DNA from: Mycolicibacterium frederiksbergense
GTDB taxonomy: Bacteria > Actinomycetota > Actinomycetes > Mycobacteriales > Mycobacteriaceae
Reading direction: 5' to 3'
DNA: 64,000 bases
Assembly (NCBI RefSeq): GCF_012223425.1
Contig: NZ_CP038799.1
Location: forward strand, 3,518,249 to 3,582,248
The position numbers and the translations under genes were made by a program. Shown here piece after piece: positions 50,331 through 57,956 of this stretch; position 1 is the stretch's first letter, and every line of letters begins with the position of its first letter. The notes beneath the pieces were generated by a model that saw only the letters and a list, made by a program, of their open reading frames with translations, made no database searches and had not been told where the DNA came from.

Positions 50331-50417
50331 GTTGTCGATTGTCCCTCAAACCGGCGGCCACGGTGTGCAGGCCACCGGTGTGGCTCTGGCGCGCATGGTC
50401 AGGCAATATGGACACCG

Positions 50418-51203
50418 ATGGACAGCATGACGGAAGTGACCGAGCAGGCCCCGGATATCGAGCTGCCGCAAGAACGGCCGCCGGCACTGGAGGCCCTGTT
50501 GATGGGCGCCGTCGATACCGCCCGCAGCGCCGTCGAGGAACTCAGTGGCCCCGACAGCGTGGGCGAGTACCTCGGCGCGGTGTTCGATGATCAGACCGCG
50601 GCCACGCACCGCTTCCTGGCCGTGCTACCCGGTTACCAGGGCTGGCAGTGGGCCGTCGTGGTGGCCGGCTATCCGGGCACCGACCATGTGACCATCAGCG
50701 AAGCAGTGCTGGTCCCCGGCCCCACGGCGCTGCTGGCGCCGCAGTGGGTGCCCTGGGATCAGCGTGTCCAGCCCGGTGACCTCGGCCCCGGTGACCTGCT
50801 GGCCACCCCGCCCGACGACCCGCGCCTGGTGCCGGGCTACATGTCCAGTGGTGACCCCGAACTCGACGAGTTGGCCGGTGAGGTCGGACTCGGCCGCCGC
50901 CGGGTGCTCAGCCTGGAAGGCCGCCTCGACGCCGCCGAGCGCTGGAGCGAGGGTGAGTTCGGACCGGCGTCGGCCATGGCGCGCGCCACCCGCCGGACGT
51001 GCCGCGAATGCGGTTTCTACGTCCCGTTGTCCGGATCGCTGGGCACACTGTTCGGGGTCTGCTGCAACGAGTTGTCCGCCGACGGGCGTGTCGTGGAATG
51101 CGAATACGGCTGCGGCGCCCATTCGGACACCCCGGTGCCCGCGGGCACCGGTTCGCCGCTCTACGTGCCGTATGACGACGGCGTGCTTGACCTGAACACT
51201 TAG
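50418..51203 (+). CDS. DUF3027 protein (Rv0877-like)
   Basis: A 261-residue cytoplasmic protein. The middle has the DUF3027 pattern (HRFLAVLPGYQGWQWAVVVA and LLAPQWVPWDQRVQPGDLGP). The C-terminus carries a CxxC plus further Cys (RRTCRECGFYVPLSGSLG, CCNELSADGRVVECEYGC) that could bind zinc. Function unknown. The ATG at 50418 is used; 50408 is out of frame and the ATG at 50427 is a possible later start. Confidence 0.85.
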   Translation: MDSMTEVTEQAPDIELPQERPPALEALLMGAVDTARSAVEELSGPDSVGEYLGAVFDDQTAATHRFLAVLPGYQGWQWAVVVAGYPGTDHVTISEAVLVPGPTALLAPQWVPWDQRVQPGDLGPGDLLATPPDDPRLVPGYMSSGDPELDELAGEVGLGRRRVLSLEGRLDAAERWSEGEFGPASAMARATRRTCRECGFYVPLSGSLGTLFGVCCNELSADGRVVECEYGCGAHSDTPVPAGTGSPLYVPYDDGVLDLNT

Positions 51204-51233
51204 GCGCGTTCGGCCGCGGCCTGATCGATGGGC

Positions 51234-51689
51234 CTAAGCGCCTTCAGCGGCGGCCTTGAGCCGGCTCAGCGTCTCGTTCATCCCCTCGACGAGTTCGTTC
51301 TCGAAGCTCGGCACCCCGCCCATCACGGCGTTCACCGTGACCGTGGAGAACTTCTTGATGCCGTTGGGCGCGCGGCGGCTTTCCACGACCCGGGTGCCGC
51401 CGTCGATCGGCTCGAGCTCGTAGCTCCACTCGGTGCCGTTCGCATCGACGCGGAAGGCCAGCTTGCGCTCCGGCTCGACCACGGTGATGGTGCTGCTGGT
51501 CGGCCAGACCAGCAGGCGGCGCCGGTTGAGGTTCACCGTCTTGGCGCCGACGCGCAGTGGGCCGAACATCTTCATCACCCGGGTCTGCGGGCTCCACAGC
51601 GGCATCTTCTTCAGGTCCGAGATCAGCGCCCACACCGTGGCCGGCGGAGCGGCGATGTCGATCTGTGCCTGCAGTAGTGGGGCTCCCAT
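51234..51689 (-). CDS. SRPBCC/polyketide-cyclase-fold protein
   Basis: A 151-residue START-like domain (QAQIDIAAPPATVWALISDL at the start, FRVDANGTEWSYELEPIDGG, ending LVEGMNETLSRLKAAAEG). The fold binds hydrophobic ligands in a central cavity. No specific function. It lies 15 bases downstream of the DUF2530 gene on the same strand. Confidence 0.86.
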   Translation of the reverse strand: MGAPLLQAQIDIAAPPATVWALISDLKKMPLWSPQTRVMKMFGPLRVGAKTVNLNRRRLLVWPTSSTITVVEPERKLAFRVDANGTEWSYELEPIDGGTRVVESRRAPNGIKKFSTVTVNAVMGGVPSFENELVEGMNETLSRLKAAAEGA

Positions 51690-51704
51690 TGTTCTCCTTG
51701 AGTT

Positions 51705-51956
51705 TCAGGTCAGACCCTGCTGGGCACCACGGTCACCGCGACGGGCGGAGCGACGCTGCAGCAGGAAGATGGAGGTGCCGAGCAGGCCGACGCCCAGCCC
51801 GGCAATCGTGATCGGCCGCCACTCGTGCAGGCCGGGGACGGTGAACGCCAGCGCCACCGCGATCAGCCAGCCGAGGGCGACCACGACGATCACCGGTGCC
51901 GGTTCGAGCAACCGCGCGGGCAGCGCAGGCGGCTCGGGCGGCGGATTCGCGGTCAT
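51705..51956 (-). CDS. DUF2530 membrane protein (Rv0879c-like)
   Basis: An 83-residue protein with two membrane helices (PVIVVVALGWLIAVALAFTV and ITIAGLGVGLLGTSIFLL) and a basic tail (RRSARRGDRG). It corresponds to Rv0879c. Function unknown. It is divergent from the marR gene 44 bases away. Confidence 0.85.
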   Translation of the reverse strand: MTANPPPEPPALPARLLEPAPVIVVVALGWLIAVALAFTVPGLHEWRPITIAGLGVGLLGTSIFLLQRRSARRGDRGAQQGLT

Positions 51957-52000
51957 CGCATGTCAACCTAGCCGATGCCCGCTGGGTATTGTTCGGACCT

Positions 52001-52435
52001 GTGACTGACGACGTCGATGCCCGGTTACCGAGTGATCTGTCGTTGGCCGTGGTCCGGTTGGCCCGTCAGCTCCGATTCCGCCGGCCCGATTCGCCGGTGT
52101 CGCTCACGCAGTTGTCGGCGCTGGCCACGGTGTTCAAGGAGGGGCCGATGACCCCCGGCGCGCTGGCCGCCCGCGAGCGCGTCCGCCCGCCGTCGATGAC
52201 CCGGGTGATCGCTTCGCTGGTGGATCTCGGGTTCGTCGACCGGTCCGCGCATCCCGACGACGGCCGGCAGGTGCTGGTCTCGGTGTCGGCGGCCGGTGTC
52301 GATCTCATCGAGGCCGAGCGCCGGGCCAGCCGGGAATGGCTGACCCAGCGACTGGCCGCGTTGACCGCCGCGGAGCGGGCGACGCTGCTGGCCGCCGCGG
52401 ACCTGATGCTGGCCATCGTGGACGAAGGCGCCTGA
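52001..52435 (+). CDS. MarR-family regulator (Rv0880-like)
   Basis: A 144-residue winged-helix regulator (SPVSLTQLSALATVFKEGPM, then the recognition region RVRPPSMTRVIASLVDLGFVDRS). It matches Rv0880 in position and length. The GTG at 52001 is chosen; TATTGT ends eight bases before it, suggesting a near-leaderless mRNA. Longer upstream readings enter the divergent gene. It precedes the methyltransferase by one base. Confidence 0.9.
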   Translation: MTDDVDARLPSDLSLAVVRLARQLRFRRPDSPVSLTQLSALATVFKEGPMTPGALAARERVRPPSMTRVIASLVDLGFVDRSAHPDDGRQVLVSVSAAGVDLIEAERRASREWLTQRLAALTAAERATLLAAADLMLAIVDEGA

Positions 52436-52436
52436 A

Positions 52437-53252
52437 CTGGCGCACATAGTCGATATCGAGGATCCCGCCGATCCGCGCCTCGATGATTTCCGCGACCTCA
52501 ACAGCGTTGACCGCCGCCCCGATCTGCCGAGCGGCAAGGGACTGGTGATCGCCGAGGGTGTGCTGGTGGTGCAGCGCATGCTGGCCTCCCGCTTCCGCCC
52601 GCGCGCGCTGCTGGGCACCGACCGCAGGCTGGGGGAGCTGACCGAGGACCTGGCCGGCGTCGACGTCCCGTACTACCGGGCAACTGCGGAGGTGATGGCG
52701 GCCGCGGTGGGCTTTCACCTCAACCGGGGTGTGCTGGCCGCCGCGCCACGGCCGGGCGAGCTGACCGTCGACGAGGTCATCGGGGATGCGCGCACCGTGG
52801 CGGTGCTCGAGGGCGTCAACGACCACGAGAACCTGGGCTCGATCTTCCGCAACGCCGCCGGACTGGGCGTCGACGGTGTGCTCTTCGGTACCGGATGTGC
52901 GGACCCGCTGTACCGCCGGGCGGTGCGGGTCTCGATGGGGCACGCCCTGCTGGTGCCGTATGCGTGGGCGGCGTCCTGGCCGGAAGATCTGGAGGTGTTG
53001 CGCAGCAAAGGTTTCCGGGTACTGGCGATGACACCGAATCCCGCCGCGCCGACGCTGGCATCGGCGATGACCGACCTGGCGGGGGACAAGGTGGCGATGA
53101 TGGTCGGTGCCGAGGGGCCGGGCCTCAAGGAGCACACCATGCGCTCCGCCGATGTGCGGGTGCGCATCCCGATGGCGCGGGGCACCGATTCACTCAACGT
53201 CGCCACCGCCGCCGCGCTGGCCTTCTATGAGCGCGCTAGGTTGGACCCGTGA
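52437..53252 (+). CDS. TrmH/SpoU-family RNA 2'-O-methyltransferase (Rv0881-like)
   Basis: A ~271-residue SPOUT methyltransferase. The trefoil-knot motifs are intact: DHENLGSIFRNA, VGAEGPGLKEHTM and IPMARGTDSLNVATAAALA. An N-terminal RNA-binding domain precedes them. The coding sequence clearly continues upstream of the GTG at 52545 (HIVDIEDPADPRLDDFRDLN), but no ATG, GTG or TTG exists in that stretch. The best candidate is the CTG at 52437, giving LAHIVDIED. It probably methylates ribose in rRNA or tRNA. It ends in a GTGA overlap with the next gene. Confidence 0.85.
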   Translation: MAHIVDIEDPADPRLDDFRDLNSVDRRPDLPSGKGLVIAEGVLVVQRMLASRFRPRALLGTDRRLGELTEDLAGVDVPYYRATAEVMAAAVGFHLNRGVLAAAPRPGELTVDEVIGDARTVAVLEGVNDHENLGSIFRNAAGLGVDGVLFGTGCADPLYRRAVRVSMGHALLVPYAWAASWPEDLEVLRSKGFRVLAMTPNPAAPTLASAMTDLAGDKVAMMVGAEGPGLKEHTMRSADVRVRIPMARGTDSLNVATAAALAFYERARLDP

Positions 53253-53518
53253 CCGAAGCCGAGACTCCCTGGGGCACCGGCCTGACGGTGGCGGCCTTCG
53301 TGGCCGCGGTGGTGGGCGTGGCGATCGTGGTCCTGAGCCGCGGGTTGATCAGCGTTCATCCGCTGCTGGCGGTGGGACTCAATCTGGTCGCCGTCGGAGG
53401 TTTGGCGCCCACGGTGTGGGGCTGGCGCCGTAAGCCGGTCTTGCGGTGGTTCGTGCTGGGGTCCGCGGTCGGGGTGGCGGTCGGCTGGATCGTCGCGCTG
53501 GCCCTCGCCTTTTCCTAA
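53249..53518 (+). CDS. DUF2537 membrane protein (Rv0882-like)
   Basis: An 89-residue protein with three predicted membrane helices (LTVAAFVAAVVGVAIVVLS, PLLAVGLNLVAVGGLAPTVW and WFVLGSAVGVAVGWIVALAL). It is the position and family of Rv0882. Function unknown. Its GTG start overlaps the methyltransferase stop. Confidence 0.87.
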   Translation: MTEAETPWGTGLTVAAFVAAVVGVAIVVLSRGLISVHPLLAVGLNLVAVGGLAPTVWGWRRKPVLRWFVLGSAVGVAVGWIVALALAFS

Positions 53519-54300
53519 TCGATCAGCGTCGCAGCGAGTTTGGCCCGCCACACCGCAATGTCATCCGCGCCGACGATGCGCAGCACCACCTGATCGGCGC
53601 CGGCCGCATGGTACTCGGCAACGCGTTCGGCGATGCGCTGCGGTTCACCCCAGGCGGTGATGCCATCGAGCAGCCGGTCGCTCACCTGATCGATATCGGT
53701 TTCGGTGAACCCCTGGCGCAACAGGTTTCGGCGGTATCCGCCGGGCTTCCACGCCAAGAACTCCAGCGGGCCGGACGCCGCGCGGCGCGCATCGTCGCGG
53801 TCGGTCAGCGGAATCACCATCTGCAGCACCGCCAGGGTGCGGTCCGCACCGAGTTGATTTCTGGCCTGTGCCACATACTCGGGTGTCACCAAATAGGGGT
53901 ACGCGCCGCCGGCACGTTCGCGCGCGAGCGCCAGCATGTTCGGCCCGAGCGCGGCCAGCACCCCGGCGCGGATACCGGCCGCGTCCAGTTCGTCGAGGTA
54001 CCCGCTGATGGTCTGCAGTGGCCGCGGGCCATGCGCGCCACCGATTCCCACCACGAACCGGCCGGGCTCCAGGTCGGCGTGCAGCGCGATGACGTCGGCG
54101 GCCGGCACCCGCGACACCGAGATGATCCCGGTGGCCACCGGGATGGTGGTGGTGGCCCGCACCGCCGCCGCGACCATCGGCAGATCGCCGGAACGCCACA
54201 GGGTGGCGTATCCGAGGTCTTGGGCGTGGCGTGCTTCATCGGCGACGACGTCGGCATCGTCGGTGTAGGGATTACTACTGGCCAGCCCGATCGCACTCAT
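53515..54300 (-). CDS. LLM-class F420-dependent oxidoreductase (TIGR03620-like)
   Basis: A 261-residue luciferase-like enzyme, short for the class. It starts IGLASSNPYTDDADVVADEA and has GRFVVGIGGAHGPRPLQTI and AERVAEYHAAGADQVVLRIV. The substrate is unknown. It is convergent with the DUF2537 gene (four-base overlap) and is the first gene of the inserted block between the Rv0882 and Rv0883c homologues. Confidence 0.85.
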   Translation of the reverse strand: MSAIGLASSNPYTDDADVVADEARHAQDLGYATLWRSGDLPMVAAAVRATTTIPVATGIISVSRVPAADVIALHADLEPGRFVVGIGGAHGPRPLQTISGYLDELDAAGIRAGVLAALGPNMLALARERAGGAYPYLVTPEYVAQARNQLGADRTLAVLQMVIPLTDRDDARRAASGPLEFLAWKPGGYRRNLLRQGFTETDIDQVSDRLLDGITAWGEPQRIAERVAEYHAAGADQVVLRIVGADDIAVWRAKLAATLID

Positions 54301-54318
54301 GGTTCAGACGGTAGAACC

Positions 54319-56502
54319 TCAAGCATTCTTCAGGTCAAGCCCTTTCAGTGACGGCGGGAGGTCGCCGTGGTGCAGCACACCGAGGCGCTGCGTGGCGCGG
54401 GTCAGGGCGACGTAGAGTTCGGCCGCCCCGCGTGGGCCGTCGGCGATGATCCGCTCCGGTGCCACCACCAGGACGGCGTCGAATTCCAGGCCCTTGGTCA
54501 GCGCGGCCGGCACCGTGCCGGGCACTCCGGGCGGCCCGATCACCACGCTGGTGCCCTCGCGGGCAGCCTCGTCTTCGACGAATTCCTTTATGGCCATCTC
54601 AAGTGCGTCTTCGCTCACCTTCTTCGACCACGGCTGCACGCCGCATGAGCGCACCGATTCCGGTGGCTGAATGCCCGGCGCGAATTCGGAAAGCACCGCG
54701 GCGGCGACGGCCATGATCTCCGCCGGGGTGCGGTAGTTCACCGTCAGCGGCCGATAGACCCAACGCTTTTTCACATGCGGGGCCAGCATGGCGTCCCAGG
54801 ACCTCGCACCCGCTTCGGAACGACGTTGCGCCAGGTCGCCGACGATGGTGAAGGACCGGGCCGGGCAGCGCCGCATCAGCACCCGCCAGTCCATCTCGGA
54901 GAGCTCCTGGGCTTCGTCGACCACCACATGGCGGTAGGTCCAATCCCGGTCCGCGGCAGCACGTTCGGCCAGTTCGCGGTTGTCCTGTTCGATGAACCTG
55001 TCGGCCAGTTCCTCGGCGCCGATCAGGTCGGCGGCGATCAGATGGTCCTCGTCGTCCATCAGGTCCTCGCGGGCCACCATCAGGTCCAGCACGCCCGCGG
55101 CATACGCCGCCTCCTCCTGGCGTTCCTTCTCCGCGGCCGCATCGGGTTTGATGCCGCCCAGCAGATCCACCAGCTCGTCGAGCAGTGGGACGTCCGACAC
55201 CGTCCAGGCCCGCCCGTCCTGTCGCCACAACGACTCATCGGCACCGGCGGCCGCGAGCCGTTCGGGGGACTCGTAGAGCGCCGCCAGCAGTGATTCCGGT
55301 GTCAGCTCCGGCCACAGCTCGTCCAGCGCGGCCTTGAACGCGTCGTGATCTTCGAGCTCGTCGAGCAGTTCGGCGCGCAGGTGTTCCCAGGCCTGCTTGT
55401 CGTCACGGGTCAACCAGCCCTTGCCGATTCGCGCGATCGCGCGTTCGGTGAGCACCCAGGTGATCACGTCGGTAAACACCGCCCGGGCGTCGTTGTGCGG
55501 CAGACCCGCCTCGCGCGCCTCCTGGATCGCCCAGGCCGCGGCCTCGGCGTTGATCTCGACCGTGACGTCGGCCAGCTTGATGGGCAGCGGCTCCTCGGGG
55601 GTGCGCTGACGGTCGGCGACGGCGGCTTTGAGGACTTCGAGCATCTTCACCGAACCCTTGGCCCGCGCGGCATCCGGGGTGTCCTCGGCGGTGGTGTGCA
55701 GCCCGGGGACCAGATCGCCGGTGGTCATGAACACCACGTTGGTCTCGCCGAGCGAGGGCAGCACCCGACCGACATGGTTGAGGAACGCCGGGCTGGGCCC
55801 GATGACCAGCACCCCGTGCCGCTCCATTCGTTCGCGCTGGGTGTACAGCAGGTAGGCGACGCGGTGCAGCGCGACCACCGTCTTTCCGGTGCCCGGACCG
55901 CCCTCGATGACGAGCACACCGGATTGATCGAGCCGGATGATCTCGTCCTGCTCGGCCTGGATCGTCGCGACGATATCGCTCATGCCCTCGGTGCGCGGCG
56001 CGTTGACCGCCGCCAGCAGGGCCGCGTCGCCGCGCTCGCCGACGTCGGGGCGGCCCAGCACCTCGTCGGTGAAATCGAGGACTTTGCGCCCGCGGGTGTG
56101 GAACTGGCGCCGGCGCCACATGTTCTCCGGGCTGGCGGCGGTGGCCACGTAGAACGCCCGAGCCGCGGGTGCCCGCCAGTCCAGCAGCAGTGGCTCGTAG
56201 TCGTTCTCGTTGTCGAACAGCCCGAGCCGCCCGATGTAGGACCGCTCACCTTCGATGCTCTCAAGTTGGCCGAAGCACAATCCGCTGTCGGCCACGTCGA
56301 GCCTGCTGACCTCTTTTCCCAGTGCGCGCACGTCGGCATCGCGGTTCACCAGGGTGGCACCGTCCTGCTTGTCGATATCGCCCTTGAGCGCCGCGGAGTA
56401 GCGGTCCTTGGCGCGCGCCCGTTCGGCGTCCAGCCGGTCATACAGCGCGGCCACGTACTCGCGCTCAGCCTCTAGTTCTGCCTGATAGTCCTGGATTGTC
56501 AT
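54319..56502 (-). CDS. helR: HelD-family RNA polymerase helicase HelR
   Basis: A ~727-residue UvrD/Rep-like ATPase of the HelD family. The N-terminal helical arm (LEAEREYVAALYDRLDAERA) is followed by the HelD-type GLFDNENDYEPLLLDWRAPA, Walker A EGGPGTGKTVVALHR, VVVDEAQELSEMDWRVL (Walker B), IVGDLAQRRSEAGARSW and the C-terminal VALTRATQRLGVL. HelR displaces rifamycin from, and recycles, RNA polymerase in actinobacteria and confers rifamycin tolerance. It is the second gene after the glycosyltransferase. The ATG at 56502 starts with typical HelD sequence; the ATG at 56535, overlapping the preceding stop (ATGA), is an equal alternative. Both would be under the rifamycin-associated element. Confidence 0.9.
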   Translation of the reverse strand: MTIQDYQAELEAEREYVAALYDRLDAERARAKDRYSAALKGDIDKQDGATLVNRDADVRALGKEVSRLDVADSGLCFGQLESIEGERSYIGRLGLFDNENDYEPLLLDWRAPAARAFYVATAASPENMWRRRQFHTRGRKVLDFTDEVLGRPDVGERGDAALLAAVNAPRTEGMSDIVATIQAEQDEIIRLDQSGVLVIEGGPGTGKTVVALHRVAYLLYTQRERMERHGVLVIGPSPAFLNHVGRVLPSLGETNVVFMTTGDLVPGLHTTAEDTPDAARAKGSVKMLEVLKAAVADRQRTPEEPLPIKLADVTVEINAEAAAWAIQEAREAGLPHNDARAVFTDVITWVLTERAIARIGKGWLTRDDKQAWEHLRAELLDELEDHDAFKAALDELWPELTPESLLAALYESPERLAAAGADESLWRQDGRAWTVSDVPLLDELVDLLGGIKPDAAAEKERQEEAAYAAGVLDLMVAREDLMDDEDHLIAADLIGAEELADRFIEQDNRELAERAAADRDWTYRHVVVDEAQELSEMDWRVLMRRCPARSFTIVGDLAQRRSEAGARSWDAMLAPHVKKRWVYRPLTVNYRTPAEIMAVAAAVLSEFAPGIQPPESVRSCGVQPWSKKVSEDALEMAIKEFVEDEAAREGTSVVIGPPGVPGTVPAALTKGLEFDAVLVVAPERIIADGPRGAAELYVALTRATQRLGVLHHGDLPPSLKGLDLKNA

Positions 56503-56531
56503 GTGCCCCTTGTTATTTCGTACGGTATGTA

Positions 56532-57713
56532 TCATGCGCCCAGCAGCGTCCTTGCGGCCGTTGCGGCCCCGTCGGTGCGAATGGTGCCGGCCACGGCGAT
56601 CGCTCTGGTTCGGGTCTCGGGGGTCAGTACCAGCCTAAGCGCCGCCGTGAGTGAGTGGACGGTCGGCGTCTGGTCGTGATGCGCCACCCCGATGCCGAGG
56701 TCGGCGGCCCGGCCGGCCCAGTAGGGCTGATCGACGATCTGCGGAATCACCACCTGCGGGGCGCCGGCCCGTGCGGCCGTGGTCGTGGTGCCCGCGCCGC
56801 CGTGATGCACCACCGCGGCGACCCGTGGGAAAAGAGCCTGCTGGTTGACCTCGCCGATGACGAAGCAGTCCGGGTCGGCCGTGGTCAGGCCGGCCCAGCC
56901 GCTGCCGATCAGCACCCGCCGGCCGTGCGCCCGGATCGCCTCGATGGCCACCTCGGCGGCCCGCTCGGGTGCCGTGACACTGCCGAAGCCGACGTATACG
57001 GGCGGCGAACCGGAATCGAGGAAGGCCTCAAGGTCGGGTGTCAGCGGGCGCTCATCGGGCACGATCCAGGCGCCGGTCTGCACGACATCGAACCCGGGAT
57101 GGGCGTGCAGCGGGCTCAGCACCGGGTCGGACGCCAGCCACGGGGTGTGGGTGAACGTGTGGTCGCGGACATTGTCGATCGGTGCCAGGCCTCTCGCTTT
57201 TCGGTGTTCGTTCAGCGCCGGCCCGTACAGCACCTGGACCTTCTCGGCGTCCAGATCCCACAGCACCTGGTTGTCGGTCTCGTCTTCGGGGAACGGTTTA
57301 CCCGGTCGCGGTAGCGGGCGGTAGTCCGGAGAGGGCAGCACCTGCGGAGTGAACATCACGCATCGGTAGGGCACCTCGACCAGTTCGGCGATCGAGCGCA
57401 TCCCGGCGGGCATCAGACCGGTCGCGACGATGGCGTCACACGTGCGTGCTGTTTCGAGCGTTTCGAACTGCGAGGCCACCAAGTCGGCGGCGAGCGCCGG
57501 CGCGTCCTTGTGTGTGGCCTTCTGGACGTGCACCAGCTCACGCACCGAAGGGCCGGTCGGCACCATCGGGACTCCCGCTGCCGTGAGCAGTTCGGTGAAG
57601 TCCGGCGGTGCACAGACCAGGGCTTCGGCACCCTGGTTCTGTAGTTCGAGCGCCAGCGCCAGCAGTGGCTCGATGTCCCCGCGTGAACCGAATGTGTAGA
57701 GCAGAACTCGCAT
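56532..57713 (-). CDS. rgt: GT1-family glycosyltransferase, probable rifamycin glycosyltransferase (Rgt-like)
   Basis: A 393-residue GT-B glycosyltransferase. It starts RVLLYTFGSRGDIEPLLALA, typical of UGT/antibiotic transferases, and the C-terminal donor-binding segment VAAVVHHGGAGTTTTAARAG followed by PQVVIPQIVDQPYWAGR is intact. Such enzymes glycosylate small hydrophobic antibiotics; Rgt inactivates rifamycins by adding a sugar. The substrate assignment rests on two contextual facts: a rifamycin-associated element 57 bases upstream and the helR gene downstream. Without activity data it could instead glycosylate another compound. A GGGGGG ribosome-binding site precedes the ATG. Confidence 0.82.
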   Translation of the reverse strand: MRVLLYTFGSRGDIEPLLALALELQNQGAEALVCAPPDFTELLTAAGVPMVPTGPSVRELVHVQKATHKDAPALAADLVASQFETLETARTCDAIVATGLMPAGMRSIAELVEVPYRCVMFTPQVLPSPDYRPLPRPGKPFPEDETDNQVLWDLDAEKVQVLYGPALNEHRKARGLAPIDNVRDHTFTHTPWLASDPVLSPLHAHPGFDVVQTGAWIVPDERPLTPDLEAFLDSGSPPVYVGFGSVTAPERAAEVAIEAIRAHGRRVLIGSGWAGLTTADPDCFVIGEVNQQALFPRVAAVVHHGGAGTTTTAARAGAPQVVIPQIVDQPYWAGRAADLGIGVAHHDQTPTVHSLTAALRLVLTPETRTRAIAVAGTIRTDGAATAARTLLGA

Positions 57714-57770
57714 AGCGCCCCCCTGATGTGGTGAATTCTCTTTCAGGCGAGCGATTTTGCGGCATCACCC

Positions 57771-57789
57771 GGGTCTTGCCGCAAGCCCC
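57771..57789 (-). promoter_or_regulatory. Rifamycin-associated element (RAE)
   Basis: On the minus strand this reads GGGGCTTGCGGCAAGACCC, a 19-bp inverted repeat centred on CTTGCGGCAAG. I recognise this as the rifamycin-associated element found upstream of rifamycin-inactivating genes and helR in actinomycetes. It lies 57 bases before the glycosyltransferase ATG. Its two halves supply TTGCGG (minus, 57784-57779) and TTGCCG (plus, 57776-57781), each of which could serve as a -35 box. On the minus strand CAAAAT (57759-57754) would be the -10 at a 19-bp spacing. Confidence 0.85.
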
Positions 57790-57804
57790 GGGGTGCGCTA
57801 TAAA
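57776..57804 (+). promoter_or_regulatory. Predicted plus-strand promoter overlapping the RAE
   Basis: TTGCCG (57776-57781), a 17-bp spacer and TATAAA (57799-57804) form a good SigA-type promoter directed away from the glycosyltransferase. The -35 box lies inside the RAE palindrome. Transcription would start near 57811 and meet a terminator hairpin at once. Confidence 0.5.
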
Positions 57805-57812
57805 TTGAGAGT

Positions 57813-57838
57813 GGGAAGGCGAGGGCCTTCCCTTTTTT
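57813..57838 (+). terminator. Strong intrinsic terminator, GGGAAGGC stem with T6
   Basis: GGGAAGGC (57813-57820), a GAGG loop, GCCTTCCC (57825-57832) and TTTTTT (57833-57838). This is the most canonical rho-independent terminator in the window, on the plus strand only. No gene lies upstream on this strand, so it must terminate a transcript starting at the RAE promoter. Confidence 0.85.
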
Positions 57839-57893
57839 GTGTCCGGCGTTCAGTTCCCGCCGCTTGTCGCTGCGGTCCGCGAGGTCGGCACAG

Positions 57894-57902
57894 TTATCCA
57901 CA
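57894..57902 (+). promoter_or_regulatory. DnaA-box-like nonamer upstream of the HNH gene
   Basis: TTATCCACA is a perfect match to the classical DnaA box (mycobacterial boxes are usually TTGTCCACA). A single copy lies 55 bases before the HNH start. There is no cluster of boxes, so this is not an origin. Confidence 0.4.
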
Positions 57903-57956
57903 GGTTGCAAAAACCATCTTCGACTCGTGTCAGTGGACGTCGGTAGAATCGCACAC

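Noticed and set aside
57894..57902. Replication origin suggested by a perfect DnaA box
   Set aside because: Only one box, no AT-rich unwinding region and no dnaA/dnaN genes nearby.
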